This document shows, piece after piece, positions 46,689 through 55,645 of a DNA stretch of 64,000 nt. Below the pieces are notes generated by a model. It ran no database searches, had not been told where the DNA came from, and saw only the letters and a program-made list of their open reading frames with translations. A program made the translations under genes and the position numbers. The stretch comes from Actinoplanes ianthinogenes (GTDB lineage: Bacteria > Actinomycetota > Actinomycetes > Mycobacteriales > Micromonosporaceae). Within the stretch, counting starts at the first letter, position 1, and each line of letters starts with the position of its first letter. Location of the stretch: assembly GCF_018324205.1 (NCBI RefSeq), contig NZ_AP023356.1, positions 6,697,501-6,761,500 on the forward strand, in the 5' to 3' direction.

Positions 46689-47690
46689 GTGACCATCCGG
46701 GTTGGCATCAACGGCTTCGGCCGTATCGGTCGTAACTTCTTCCGGGCGGTTCTGGCGTCCGGGGCCGACATCGAGATCGTCGGTGTGAACGACCTGACCG
46801 ACAACGCCACTCTTGCCCACCTGCTGAAGTACGACAGCATCCTGGGCCGTCTGCCGCACGAGGTGAAGGCCACCGCCGACGAGATCACCGTCGCGGGCAA
46901 GACCTTCAAGGCGTTCGCCGAGCGCGACCCGAACAACCTGCCGTGGGGCGACCTGGGCGCCGACGTCGTCATCGAGTCGACCGGCTTCTTCACCGACGCC
47001 ACCAAGGCCAAGGCGCACGTCAACCAGGGCGCCAAGAAGGTCATCATCTCCGCCCCGGCGAAGAACGAGGACATCACCATCGTGGTGGGTGTCAACGACA
47101 ACCTCTACGACGCCGCCAAGCACACGGTGATCTCGAACGCGTCCTGCACCACCAACTGCCTCGCCCCGATGGCGAAGGTCCTGAACGACACGATCGGGAT
47201 CGAAAAGGGTCTGATGACCACGATCCACGCGTACACCCAGGACCAGAACCTGCAGGACGGCCCGCACAGCGACCTGCGCCGTGCCCGCGCCGCCGCGCTG
47301 AACATCGTGCCGACCTCGACCGGCGCCGCGAAGGCCGTCAGCCTGGTGCTGCCGGAGCTGAAGGGCAAGCTGGACGGCTTCGCGCTGCGGGTGCCGATCC
47401 CCACCGGCTCGGCCACCGACCTGACCTTCACCGCCGCCCGTGACACCACGGTCGACGAGGTCAACGCCGCGATCAAGGCCGCGGCCGAGGGCCCGCTCAA
47501 GGGCATCCTGGTCTACACCGAGGACCCGATCGTGTCGGCCGACATCGTCACCGACCCGGCCTCCTGCATCTTCGACGCCGGCCTGACCAAGGTCATCGGC
47601 GGCAACCAGGTCAAGGTCGTCGGCTGGTACGACAACGAGTGGGGCTACTCGAACCGCCTCGTCAACCTGGTCCAGCTCGTCGGGGCCTGA
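46689..47690 (+). CDS. gap: Glyceraldehyde-3-phosphate dehydrogenase, type I
   Basis: This 333-residue glycolytic enzyme oxidises and phosphorylates glyceraldehyde 3-phosphate with NAD+. The Rossmann start is INGFGRIGRN (8-17), the active-site Cys153 is in SNASCTTNCLAP, His180 is in IHAYTQDQ, and WYDNEWGYSNR is at the end. The GTG start has AGGAGA 8 nt upstream. It is first in the gap-pgk-tpiA operon; pgk begins 8 nt after its stop. Codon use is strongly biased, as expected for a highly expressed gene. Confidence 0.97.
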   Translation: MTIRVGINGFGRIGRNFFRAVLASGADIEIVGVNDLTDNATLAHLLKYDSILGRLPHEVKATADEITVAGKTFKAFAERDPNNLPWGDLGADVVIESTGFFTDATKAKAHVNQGAKKVIISAPAKNEDITIVVGVNDNLYDAAKHTVISNASCTTNCLAPMAKVLNDTIGIEKGLMTTIHAYTQDQNLQDGPHSDLRRARAAALNIVPTSTGAAKAVSLVLPELKGKLDGFALRVPIPTGSATDLTFTAARDTTVDEVNAAIKAAAEGPLKGILVYTEDPIVSADIVTDPASCIFDAGLTKVIGGNQVKVVGWYDNEWGYSNRLVNLVQLVGA

Positions 47691-47698
47691 TCTTCATC

Positions 47699-48895
47699 AT
47701 GAAGACTCTCGACGACCTGCTCGGCGAGGGTGTCTCGGGTCGGCGCGTGTTCGTGCGCGCCGACCTGAACGTCCCGTTCGACAAAGCAAACCCGGGTGTC
47801 ATCAGCGACGACGGCCGCGCCCGCGCGGTGCTGCCGACGCTGATCGCGCTGCGGGACGCGGGCGCCCGCGTGATCGTGGCGTCCCACCTCGGGCGGCCGA
47901 AGGGCGCGCCGGACCCCAAGTTCTCCCTGTCGCCGGTCGCCACGCGACTGGGGGAGTTGCTCGGCTCGCCGGTCGTCTTCGCGACCGACACCGTCGGGGA
48001 GTCTGCCGCGGCCGCGGTCTCGTCCCTGGAGGACGGCCAGGTTCTGCTGCTGGAGAACCTGCGGTTCAACGAGGGGGAGACCTCGAAGGACGACGCGGTT
48101 CGTGGCGCTTTCGCCGACGAACTGGCGAAATTCGCGGACTTCTACGTCGATGACGCTTTCGGTGCGGTGCACCGCAAGCACGCCTCGGTGTACGACGTGC
48201 CGGCTCGCCTCCCGCACTACGCGGGTGGGCTGGTCGTCAAGGAGGTCGAGGTCCTTCGCAAGGTCTCCGAGACCCCGGAGAAGCCGTACGTCGTCGTTCT
48301 CGGCGGCTCCAAGGTCTCCGACAAGCTCGCCGTGATCCAGGCGCTGCTGCCGAAGGTGGACAAGCTTCTCGTCGGTGGCGGGATGTGCTTCACGTTCCTC
48401 AAGGCGCAGGGTCACGAGGTGGGTAAGTCTCTCCTCGAGGAGGAGATGGTGGCGACCTGCCGTCAGCTTCTCGCGGAGGCCGGCGACCGGCTCGTCCTTC
48501 CGGTCGACGTGGTCGCGGCGACGGAGTTCTCCGCCGAGGCCGATCACGATATTTCGGACATTTCCGAAATTCCGGCTGACCGGCTCGGCCTCGACATCGG
48601 CCCCAAGTCGACGGAGCTGTTCGCGTCGGCGATCGCCGGTGCGAAGACCGTGTTCTGGAACGGCCCGATGGGCGTCTTCGAGCTCGCCCCGTTCGCCGCC
48701 GGCACCCGTGGCGTCGCCGAGGCGATCACCAAGATCGACGGCTTCTCGGTCGTCGGCGGCGGCGACTCGGCCGCCGCGGTCCGCACGCTCGGCCTGGACG
48801 AGTCCGCGTTCGGCCACATCTCCACCGGTGGGGGCGCGTCCCTGGAGTACCTCGAAGGCAAGACGCTGCCGGGCGTCGCCGCTCTGGAGAAGTGA
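47699..48895 (+). CDS. pgk: Phosphoglycerate kinase
   Basis: This 398-residue kinase makes ATP from 1,3-bisphosphoglycerate. It has VFVRADLNVPFD, VIVASHLGRPKGAPD, LLLENLRFNEGE and YVDDAFGAVHRKHAS in the N-domain. The nucleotide side carries VVLGGSKVSDKL and VGGGMCFTFLKAQG, and the C-terminal phosphate loop is SVVGGGDSAAAV. The ATG at 47699 has no clear ribosome site; translation is probably coupled to gap, whose stop is 8 nt upstream. Confidence 0.97.
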   Translation: MKTLDDLLGEGVSGRRVFVRADLNVPFDKANPGVISDDGRARAVLPTLIALRDAGARVIVASHLGRPKGAPDPKFSLSPVATRLGELLGSPVVFATDTVGESAAAAVSSLEDGQVLLLENLRFNEGETSKDDAVRGAFADELAKFADFYVDDAFGAVHRKHASVYDVPARLPHYAGGLVVKEVEVLRKVSETPEKPYVVVLGGSKVSDKLAVIQALLPKVDKLLVGGGMCFTFLKAQGHEVGKSLLEEEMVATCRQLLAEAGDRLVLPVDVVAATEFSAEADHDISDISEIPADRLGLDIGPKSTELFASAIAGAKTVFWNGPMGVFELAPFAAGTRGVAEAITKIDGFSVVGGGDSAAAVRTLGLDESAFGHISTGGGASLEYLEGKTLPGVAALEK

Positions 48896-49686
48896 TGGGT
48901 GACGTGACCCGCAAGCCGATCATCGCCGGCAACTGGAAGATGAACCTCAACCACTTCGAGGCGAATCTTCTGGTCCAGAAGCTGGCGGCGAGCCTGAACG
49001 CCGCGCAGCTGGAGGCGGTCGAGACCGTCGTGCTGCCGCCGTTCACCGCCCTGCGCACCGTGCAGACCGCGATCGAGGGCGACAAGCTCAACATCGGTTA
49101 CGGCGCCCAGGACGTCTCGCAGCACGCGGCCGGCGCGTACACCGGCGAGATCGCCGGCTCGATGCTGGCGAAACTCGGCTGCACCTACGTGGTGATCGGG
49201 CACTCCGAGCGCCGTGAGTACCACAACGAGAGCGACGCGCTGGTCAACGCGAAGATCAAGGCGGCCTTCACGGCCGGCCTGACCCCGATCTTCTGCGTCG
49301 GCGAGGGCCTGGAGATCCGCGAGGCCGGCAACCAGGTCGAGCACGTGCTCGCCCAGGTCGACGGTGGGCTCGAGGACCTCAAGACCGAGCAGGTCAAGCA
49401 GATCGTGATCGCGTACGAGCCGGTCTGGGCGATCGGGACCGGCAAGACCGCGACGCCGGACGACGCCCAGGAGGTCTGCGGAGCGATCCGTGCCCGCCTG
49501 GCCGAGAAGTACGGCAGCGAGGTCGCCGAGGCCGTCCGCATCCAGTACGGCGGATCGGTCAAGGCGAACAACATCGCGCAGATCATGGCCCAGCCCGACG
49601 TGGACGGGGCCCTGGTCGGCGGTGCGGCTCTGGACGCCGAGGGCTTCGCCGCCATCGTGCGTTTCCCGGAGCACGTCGCTCGCTGA
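48895..49686 (+). CDS. tpiA: Triosephosphate isomerase
   Basis: This 263-residue TIM barrel interconverts dihydroxyacetone phosphate and glyceraldehyde 3-phosphate. Catalytic residues are N13 and K15 (AGNWKMN), H103 (VIGHSERR) and E175 (AYEPVWAIGTGKTA), and the phosphate loop is QYGGSVKANN. The ATG at 48895 shares one base with the pgk stop and has GGAGA 5 nt upstream. A GTG one codon earlier is possible. A 12-bp hairpin follows, ending the operon. Confidence 0.97.
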   Translation: MGDVTRKPIIAGNWKMNLNHFEANLLVQKLAASLNAAQLEAVETVVLPPFTALRTVQTAIEGDKLNIGYGAQDVSQHAAGAYTGEIAGSMLAKLGCTYVVIGHSERREYHNESDALVNAKIKAAFTAGLTPIFCVGEGLEIREAGNQVEHVLAQVDGGLEDLKTEQVKQIVIAYEPVWAIGTGKTATPDDAQEVCGAIRARLAEKYGSEVAEAVRIQYGGSVKANNIAQIMAQPDVDGALVGGAALDAEGFAAIVRFPEHVAR

Positions 49687-49699
49687 TTGTTTCAAGCGC

Positions 49700-49728
49700 G
49701 TGCCCGGCCGTGGTAAACGGCCGGGCAC
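49700..49728 (+). terminator. Terminator of the gap-pgk-tpiA operon
   Basis: A perfect 12-bp stem (GTGCCCGGCCGT with ACGGCCGGGCAC) and a 5-nt loop lie 13 nt after the tpiA stop. TATTGT, a candidate -10 for secG, follows at 49733-49738. Confidence 0.8.
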
Positions 49729-49778
49729 CCGCTATTGTGGGACCGCTGCTGTGCCCTTCGAGAGGAATGACCCCGACC

Positions 49779-50036
49779 ATGCCGATCGGATTCGCTTACA
49801 CGTTGATCGCGTTGCTGATCATCACGAGCATCCTGCTGACCCTGCTGATCCTGCTCCACCGCGGCAAGGGCGGCGGCATGTCCAGCATGTTCGGCGGCGG
49901 CGTGACCTCCAGCCTGGCCGGTTCATCGGTGGCGGAGAAGAACCTGGACCGCTACACGCTGCTCGTGGGCATCGTGTGGTTCGCCTGCATTGTCGGGCTT
50001 GGCTTCTGGCTCAAAGTCACGGTGTCTTCTTCCTGA
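49779..50036 (+). CDS. secG: Preprotein translocase subunit SecG
   Basis: This 85-residue membrane protein of the Sec channel has two spans (residues about 5-24 and 57-78) joined by the conserved loop HRGKGGGMSSMFGGGVTSSLAGSS. I use the ATG giving MPIGFAYTLIALLI; an in-frame ATG at 49767 would add four residues and sits immediately after AGAGGA. SecG assists SecA-driven export through SecYE. It has its own -10 behind the tpiA terminator. Confidence 0.92.
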   Translation: MPIGFAYTLIALLIITSILLTLLILLHRGKGGGMSSMFGGGVTSSLAGSSVAEKNLDRYTLLVGIVWFACIVGLGFWLKVTVSSS

Positions 50037-50060
50037 CCCGCGAGTAGCGTCGTACAATCT

Positions 50061-50096
50061 GCCGCGCGGCCGGTTATCACCGGCCGTGCGGCTTTT
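50061..50096 (+). terminator. Terminator of secG
   Basis: A 13-bp stem (GCCGCGCGGCCGG with CCGGCCGTGCGGC, one mismatched pair) and a TTATCA loop are followed by TTTT. TACAAT lies just upstream at 50053-50058 and may be an unrelated -10-like word. Confidence 0.8.
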
Positions 50097-50164
50097 GGCT
50101 TTTAAGCCCGTTTTGATCTTTTGGCAAGGTCGACCTTCCGCCAGCTTTGACAGGAGTGACATCC

Positions 50165-50509
50165 GTGTCCAGTGGCAGCGCTATCCGCGGCAGTCGCGTC
50201 GGGTCCAGCCCGATGCGCCCCGACGAGCGCACCGAACCCGCTCCCCGCCGGCAGGTGAAGTACTTCTGCGCGGCCGGCCACGACAGCCTGATCTGGTTCG
50301 CCGCCGAGGCCGCGGCGCCGGAGACCTGGGACTGCCCGCGGTGCGGGCAGCCTGCCGGGCTCGACCAGGAGCGACCGCCCGGGCGGTCGCGGATCGAGCC
50401 GTACAAGTCGCATCTGGCGTACGTGAAGGAGCGCCGCAGCGAGGAGGACGCGGCCGCGATCCTCGCCGAGGCGCTCGCCAAGGTGCGCCAGCGCCGCGGC
50501 CGCGAGTGA
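50165..50509 (+). CDS. rbpA: RNA polymerase-binding protein RbpA
   Basis: This 114-residue actinobacterial transcription factor stabilises open complexes by contacting the principal sigma factor and the beta' subunit. It has a flexible N-terminus and a core with zinc or zinc-like ligands C35, H39, C57 and C60 (CAAGH and CPRC). A C-terminal sigma-interaction helix PYKSHLAYVKERRSEEDAAAIL completes it. The GTG start has AGGAG 9 nt upstream. It converges on the GNAT gene; only one base separates the two stops. Confidence 0.93.
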   Translation: MSSGSAIRGSRVGSSPMRPDERTEPAPRRQVKYFCAAGHDSLIWFAAEAAAPETWDCPRCGQPAGLDQERPPGRSRIEPYKSHLAYVKERRSEEDAAAILAEALAKVRQRRGRE

Positions 50510-50510
50510 C

Positions 50511-51113
50511 TCAGACCGGGCCGGTGTCCCGGCCCAGGTACAGCGCGCCCGGATCGTCGATCGGCAGGTCGTAAAAGCCGAGGCGGTGGTAGAAGGCGTA
50601 GGCCCCGGGGTTCTGCGGCGACATGCCGAGGTGCACCCGGGGCACGCCGGCCGCGCGCAGCCCGGCCAGGAACGCCGCCATCAGCGCGCGGCCCTGCCCC
50701 CTGCCCTGCCACTCGGGCAGCAGATCGATGTGCAGATGGGCCGGGTGATCGGCGAGCTCCGGGTGCAGCATCCGCTCCGGGTTGCGGTGCAGCTCCAGCA
50801 TGATCTCGTCGCGCGGGTCACCGTCGACCAGGCGGTCCGCGGTGGCCGGCAGCCACTCGGCGCGGTACCGCGCGACGAACTTCGCGGTGTCCGCGGTGCC
50901 GATGATGTAGCCGGCCGGCCGCCCGGTCCCGTCGTCCAGCACGTGCGCGTGCTCCGGCTCCAGGATCACGTAGGGCGCCGCCCAGATGTCCCCGAGCAGC
51001 CGGTCCGAGCTGTATTTGCCCCGGGCGTCCCGGCCCGCGTCGCCGGTGCGGACGCAGATGTCGTAGATGGCGTCGAGATCGCTCGCCCGGTAGGCGCGGA
51101 TTGTCGCTGACAC
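50511..51113 (-). CDS. GNAT-family N-acetyltransferase
   Basis: This 200-residue acyltransferase has an N-terminal strand and helix MSATIRAYRASDLDAIYDICVRTG. The acetyl-CoA loop is LLPEWQGRGQGRALMAAFL, and a C-terminal strand carries VHLGMSPQNPGAYAFYHRLGF. The family resembles the acetyltransferase-like domain fused to some O-GlcNAcases. The substrate is unknown. The gene lies 24 nt after pgl on the same strand and could be the last gene of the pentose-phosphate operon. Confidence 0.86.
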   Translation of the reverse strand: MSATIRAYRASDLDAIYDICVRTGDAGRDARGKYSSDRLLGDIWAAPYVILEPEHAHVLDDGTGRPAGYIIGTADTAKFVARYRAEWLPATADRLVDGDPRDEIMLELHRNPERMLHPELADHPAHLHIDLLPEWQGRGQGRALMAAFLAGLRAAGVPRVHLGMSPQNPGAYAFYHRLGFYDLPIDDPGALYLGRDTGPV

Positions 51114-51137
51114 CTACCGGAGTTTACGGATCGGCGT

Positions 51138-51860
51138 TCACCGTTTGCTCGCGGCGGCCTCATCAAGAAGAAAGAGCGTTTTGCGTACGCCCTTGGCGTG
51201 CGCGGCCGGCAGATCGCCGCCCCGCAGCACCGTGCCGATCGGCTCGGCCTTGTCCGGCCCGGCTGCCACCAGCCACACCTCCTCGGCCAGCTGGATGGTC
51301 GGCATGGTCAGGGTGATCCGGGTGGGCGGCGGCTTCGGGCTGTTGCGGACCGCGGACGTGGTCCCGGTGGCCGTCGCGTCCGGGTGCCCCGGGAAGAGCG
51401 ACGCCACGTGCCCGTCCTCGCCGACGCCGAGCATCAGCACGTCGAACCGCGGCGGCCGGCCGCCGGCGGTCAGCTCCGCGGCGTAGCGCGCGGCGGCCGC
51501 GTCCGGGTCGTCGCCGTCCGGGCCGTCGGTGGCCGGCATCGGGTGCACCCGGGCCGGGTCCAGCGGCAGGGCGTCGAGGACCGCCTCGCGCGCCTGCGTC
51601 TCGTTGCGGTCCGGGTCGCCGGCCGGCAGGAACCGCTCGTCGCCCCACCACAGGTCCACCCGGGACCAGTCGATCGCGGCGGCGGCCGGCAGGTCCCGCA
51701 GCTGGCGCAGCACCTTGGCGGCCACCCGGCCGCCGGTCAGCACCACGCTCGCCGTCCCGTGCACCGCCTGCGCGTCGATGATCCGGATGGCGAGCCGTGC
51801 CGCCACCGTGGACGCCAGGATGTCGGCGTCCGGAACCACCACGACCACGGTCTCACTCAC
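51138..51860 (-). CDS. pgl: 6-phosphogluconolactonase
   Basis: This 240-residue enzyme of the NagB-like lactonase family hydrolyses 6-phosphogluconolactone in the oxidative pentose-phosphate pathway. Family blocks are SVVLTGGRVAAKVLRQL, LWWGDERFLPAGDPDRNE (about 70-87), MLGVGEDGHVASLFPG (about 140-155) and ITLTMPTIQ. The GTG start has GGAG 9 nt upstream. It follows opcA, separated by a hairpin that may lower its expression. Confidence 0.94.
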   Translation of the reverse strand: MSETVVVVVPDADILASTVAARLAIRIIDAQAVHGTASVVLTGGRVAAKVLRQLRDLPAAAAIDWSRVDLWWGDERFLPAGDPDRNETQAREAVLDALPLDPARVHPMPATDGPDGDDPDAAAARYAAELTAGGRPPRFDVLMLGVGEDGHVASLFPGHPDATATGTTSAVRNSPKPPPTRITLTMPTIQLAEEVWLVAAGPDKAEPIGTVLRGGDLPAAHAKGVRKTLFLLDEAAASKR

Positions 51861-51881
51861 TGCGTCTCCTCCATTAGCTGT

Positions 51882-51914
51882 GAAGGGCCGCCCGCCGGCG
51901 GCGGACGGCCCTTC
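51882..51914 (-). terminator. Hairpin between opcA and pgl
   Basis: GAAGGGCCG pairs perfectly with CGGCCCTTC around a GC-rich 15-nt inner segment that can pair further. It lies 16 nt after the opcA stop but inside the operon, so it is either a partial terminator or an RNA-processing/stability element. Confidence 0.6.
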
Positions 51915-51930
51915 TCTGTAGTTGTGGGGC

Positions 51931-52929
51931 TCAGCCGGCCATCGCGTCGGTCGGGCTGGCCGCCCGGGCGGCCAGCGCCGGATCCTTCCAGACGTGCACC
52001 CGGCTGGCCGGGCGCTGATCCAGACCGGACAGCCCGGCCATGGCGCCCAGCGCCTCCGCGTAGATCTGGTCGGCGTCCAGCCGGCGCAGCTCCTCGGCCA
52101 GCTCGTCGCCGACCGGCCGCTTCGGCAGCGGCATGTAGCGGTCCTCCTGGCCGGTCCGGCTGAACAGCGCGGTGCCCTCCTCGCGGGTGACCCGGACGCA
52201 GTCGCCGTTCTCGCACTGGAGCTCGACCGAGTGCATCCGCGGAGCGCGGTCGGTGTGCTCCAGCACCGGCTCGATGCCGAGCCGGGACTTCAGCCAGCCG
52301 AGCATCAGCCAGGCGGTCGGGTCCTTCTCCGGCGCCACGATCCGCGCGCCGGTCACCTTCGCCTCGGTGGCGTCGAAGGCGCCGGCCACCAGGGTCCGCC
52401 ACAGCGTGATCCGGGTCCAGGTGAGGTCGGTGTCGCCGGGCGCGTAGTCGACGGCCCGCTGCCGCAGGGCGGCCACCGGGTCGGGCGCCTGCGCGCTGTC
52501 GGTGATCCGGCGTTCCGAGACGACGCCCAGGAAGTCGTTGGCGATCATGTTCGGCGGCTCCTCGTGCCACCAGGTGACCACCGGGACGTCCGGGGCGAGC
52601 AGCGGGATGACCACCGACTCGGCGTGCAGCGCGAGCCGGCCGTACATCCGCATCACGACCGCCTCGGCCGGGCCCAGCCGGCCGCCGACCACGATCTCCG
52701 CGTCCAGCCGGCTGCGGCCGTCCAGATCGGAGCGGACCACGATGAGCAGGCGGCACGGGTGCGCCGCGGCGGCGATGGTGGCGGCCGCCTCGGCCTCCCG
52801 GACCTTCTTCTCCTCGACCACGGCGATCAGGGTGAGCGCCAGGCCGGAGGCCACGCCGCCGGCGCTGCGGCGTTCCGCGGCGAGCGCCTTGACGACCTCG
52901 TTACCGGTGGTGTCCCACAGCCCGATCAT
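51931..52929 (-). CDS. opcA: Glucose-6-phosphate dehydrogenase assembly protein OpcA
   Basis: This 332-residue OpcA-family protein activates or assembles Zwf. It begins MIGLWDTTGNEVVKALAAER, with blocks VVRMRMYGRLALHAESVVIPLLAPDVPVVTWW read as conserved around residues 90-120. Then come LTWTRITLWRTLVAGAFD and a C-terminal QCENGDCVRVTREEGTALF. The ATG overlaps the zwf stop in ATGA, which confirms the start and translational coupling. Long upstream in-frame sequence inside zwf is not part of the gene. Confidence 0.94.
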   Translation of the reverse strand: MIGLWDTTGNEVVKALAAERRSAGGVASGLALTLIAVVEEKKVREAEAAATIAAAAHPCRLLIVVRSDLDGRSRLDAEIVVGGRLGPAEAVVMRMYGRLALHAESVVIPLLAPDVPVVTWWHEEPPNMIANDFLGVVSERRITDSAQAPDPVAALRQRAVDYAPGDTDLTWTRITLWRTLVAGAFDATEAKVTGARIVAPEKDPTAWLMLGWLKSRLGIEPVLEHTDRAPRMHSVELQCENGDCVRVTREEGTALFSRTGQEDRYMPLPKRPVGDELAEELRRLDADQIYAEALGAMAGLSGLDQRPASRVHVWKDPALAARAASPTDAMAG

Positions 52930-54443
52930 GCTCGCCTCCAGGCGCGGCCTTCGCGTTCCAGCATCTCGTCCGAGGCCCGCGGGCCCCACTCGCCGGACCG
53001 GTACGGCTCCGGCTTGGTGCCCGCCCAGGCCGCCTCGAGCGGGTCGATGACGCGCCACGACTGCTCCACCTCGGCGGCGTCCGGGAAGAGCGTGCGGTCG
53101 CCGATCAGGACGTCCAGCACGAGCCGCTCGTACGCCTCCGGGCTCGACTCGGTGAACGCCTCGCCGTACTGGAAGTCCATCGCGATGTCGCGGACCTCCA
53201 TGGCGGTGCCGGGCACCTTGGACCCGAACTTGAGCACCACGCCCTCGTCCGGCTGGACCCGGATGACCAGCTGGTTGTGGCCCAGCATCTCCACGTCGGC
53301 CGGGTCGAACGGCAGGTGCGGCGCCTGCTTGAAGAGGATCGCGATCTCGGTGACCCGGCGCGGCATCCGCTTGCCCACCCGCACGTAGAACGGCACCCCG
53401 GCCCACCGGCGGTTCTGGATGCCGAGGCGGACGGCCACATAGGTCTCCGTGGTGGAGTCCGGCGGGATGTTCGCCTCCTCCAGATAGCCCACGGCGCGCT
53501 CGCCGGCCACCCAGCCGGGCAGATACTGCCCGCGGACCGAGCCGGCGGAGATGTCGGCCGGCAGGCTGATCGCCTTGAGGACCTTCAGTTTCTCGGCGCG
53601 GATCTCGTTCGGGTCGAAGCTGGTGGGCTCCTCCATGCCGACCAGGGCCAGCAGCTGGAGCAGGTGGTTCTGGAGCACGTCGCGGGCGGCGCCGGACGCG
53701 TCGTAGAACGCGGCCCGGGTGCCGATGCCGACGTCCTCGGCCATGGTGATCTGCACCGAGTCGACGTACTTCGAGTTCCACACCGGCTCGAACAGGCTGT
53801 TGGCGAAGCGGAGGGCCAGGATGTTCTGGACCGTCTCCTTGCCCAGGTAGTGGTCGATCCGGTAGACGTCGTCGGGGTTGAACACGTCGTCGACCAGCGC
53901 GTTCAGCGCGACCGCGGTCTGCAGGTCGTTGCCGAACGGCTTCTCCACCACCACCCGGCGCCAGCCGCCGGCCTTGGCGTTGTCGGCCAGGCCGGTGCGG
54001 TTGAGCTGGTTGAGCACCAGCGGGAAGGCGACCGGCGGGATGGAGAAGTAGAACGCGGTGTTGCCGACGATCCCGTTGCGCTCCCGGAGCTCGTCCAGGG
54101 TCTCGGCGAGTTTGTCGAAGTCGGCGTCGTTGTCGAACGAGCCGGGCACGAACTGGAACTGGCTCGACAGCCGCTGCCAGACGTCCTCCCGCCACGGGGT
54201 GCGGGCGCCCTTCTTGGCGGCGGCGTACGCGAGCGACTCGAAGTCGCCGTCGCCCCAGTCCGCGCGGGCGAAGCCGACCACCACGAAACCGGGGGGCAGC
54301 AGGCCGCGGTTGGCCAGGTCGTACACGGCCGGGATGAGCTTCTTTCGGGACAGGTCACCGGTGACCCCGAAGATCACCAGAGCACAGGGCTCCGGAATCC
54401 GCGGGAGCCGTCGGTCCTGTGCGGTGCGCAGCGGATTACCCAC
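52926..54443 (-). CDS. zwf: Glucose-6-phosphate 1-dehydrogenase
   Basis: This 505-residue first enzyme of the oxidative pentose-phosphate pathway makes NADPH. Its coenzyme motif is GVTGDLSRKK (26-35), and VVVEKPFGNDL and the active-site RIDHYLGKETVQN follow. The substrate-site region EEANIPPDSTTETYVAVRL and PFYVRVGKRM come later. The GTG start is preceded by a region with no obvious promoter; transcription likely comes through from tkt and tal, with a hairpin at 54475-54508 between tal and zwf. Confidence 0.97.
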   Translation of the reverse strand: MGNPLRTAQDRRLPRIPEPCALVIFGVTGDLSRKKLIPAVYDLANRGLLPPGFVVVGFARADWGDGDFESLAYAAAKKGARTPWREDVWQRLSSQFQFVPGSFDNDADFDKLAETLDELRERNGIVGNTAFYFSIPPVAFPLVLNQLNRTGLADNAKAGGWRRVVVEKPFGNDLQTAVALNALVDDVFNPDDVYRIDHYLGKETVQNILALRFANSLFEPVWNSKYVDSVQITMAEDVGIGTRAAFYDASGAARDVLQNHLLQLLALVGMEEPTSFDPNEIRAEKLKVLKAISLPADISAGSVRGQYLPGWVAGERAVGYLEEANIPPDSTTETYVAVRLGIQNRRWAGVPFYVRVGKRMPRRVTEIAILFKQAPHLPFDPADVEMLGHNQLVIRVQPDEGVVLKFGSKVPGTAMEVRDIAMDFQYGEAFTESSPEAYERLVLDVLIGDRTLFPDAAEVEQSWRVIDPLEAAWAGTKPEPYRSGEWGPRASDEMLEREGRAWRRA

Positions 54444-54474
54444 GTTGCCATCCTGCCAGTTTTTCGCGAATGGA

Positions 54475-54508
54475 GCGGCCTGTCGCGGAGTGTTCCGCGA
54501 CAGGCCGC
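54475..54508 (-). terminator. Perfect 15-bp hairpin between tal and zwf
   Basis: GCGGCCTGTCGCGGA and its exact complement flank a 4-nt loop, 10 nt after the tal stop. It splits the pentose-phosphate block into tkt-tal and zwf-opcA-pgl, unless read-through is high. Confidence 0.8.
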
Positions 54509-54518
54509 AGGGTGTTCG

Positions 54519-55631
54519 TCAGACGCTCGAGCCGGCCTTCAGCGACTTGTCGACGTGCTCCAGCAGCTCTTTCCAGCTGGCGTCGAACTTCTCCACGCCC
54601 TCTTCCTCGAGGACCTTGACGACGTCGTCGAAGTCGATGCCCACCGCCGCCAGGTCGGCGAAGACCTTCTTGGCGTCGGCGTAGTTGTCGGTGATGGAGT
54701 TGGGCTTGACGGTGCCGTGGTCGGCGAACGCCACGATCACCGACTCCGGCATGGTGTTCACCGTGCCGGGCGCGATCAGCTCCTCGACGTAGATGGTGTC
54801 CGGGAAATCGGGGTTCTTGGTGGAGGTGGACGCCCACAGCGGCCGCTGCGGGTGCGCACCGGCCTCCTTGAGCGCCGTCCACCGCTCGGTCCCGAAGACC
54901 TCCTCATAAGCCTCGTACGCCAGGCGGGCGTTGGCGATCGCCGCCTTGCCCTTGAGCGCCTTGGCCTCGTCACTGCCGATCTTGTCGAGGCGCTTGTCCA
55001 CCTCGCTGTCCACCCGGGAGACGAAGAACGACGCCACCGAGCCGATCTTGGACAGGTCGTGGCCGTTCGCCTTCGCCTGCTCCAGGCCGGCCAGGAACGC
55101 GTCCATGACCGCCCGGTAGCGCTCCAGCGAGAAGATCAGCGTGACGTTGACGCTGATGCCGGCGCCGAGCACCGCGGTGATCGCGGGCAGGCCGGCCAGC
55201 GTCGCCGGGATCTTGATGAACACGTTCGGCCGGTCGACGAGCCACCACAGCGTTTTCGCCTCGGCGATCGTCGACGCGGTCTCGTGCGCCTTGCGCGGGT
55301 CCACCTCGATCGAGACCCGGCCGTCCACGCCGCTGGAGGCGTCGTACGCCGGGCGCAGCACGTCGGCCGCCGCCCGCACGTCGGCGGCGGTCATCAGCCG
55401 GACCGCCTCCTCCACCGTCACGCGCTGCGCGGCCAGGTCCTTGACCTGCTCGTCGTAGGCGTCCGCGTCGGACAGCGCCTTCTGGAAGATGCTCGGGTTC
55501 GTGGTGACCCCGACCATGTGCTGCTCGCGGCGCATCTTGTCGAGCGAGCCGCTGGTCAGGCGGACCCGGGAGAGATCGTCGAGCCACACCGCCACGCCCT
55601 GGGCGGAGAGCTCTGCCAGCCTGTCGGTCAT
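54519..55631 (-). CDS. tal: Transaldolase
   Basis: This 370-residue actinobacterial-type transaldolase swaps dihydroxyacetone units between sugar phosphates. It has VTTNPSIFQKAL, VSIEVDPRKAHET, FIKIPATLAGLPAI, GISVNVTLIFSLERY and the Schiff-base lysine K272 in LWASTSTKNPDF. The ATG at 55631 follows GGGAG about 10 nt upstream; a TTG at 55640 is a less likely start. It lies 14 nt after the tkt stop. Confidence 0.95.
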   Translation of the reverse strand: MTDRLAELSAQGVAVWLDDLSRVRLTSGSLDKMRREQHMVGVTTNPSIFQKALSDADAYDEQVKDLAAQRVTVEEAVRLMTAADVRAAADVLRPAYDASSGVDGRVSIEVDPRKAHETASTIAEAKTLWWLVDRPNVFIKIPATLAGLPAITAVLGAGISVNVTLIFSLERYRAVMDAFLAGLEQAKANGHDLSKIGSVASFFVSRVDSEVDKRLDKIGSDEAKALKGKAAIANARLAYEAYEEVFGTERWTALKEAGAHPQRPLWASTSTKNPDFPDTIYVEELIAPGTVNTMPESVIVAFADHGTVKPNSITDNYADAKKVFADLAAVGIDFDDVVKVLEEEGVEKFDASWKELLEHVDKSLKAGSSV

Positions 55632-55645
55632 TACCTTCAACTCCC

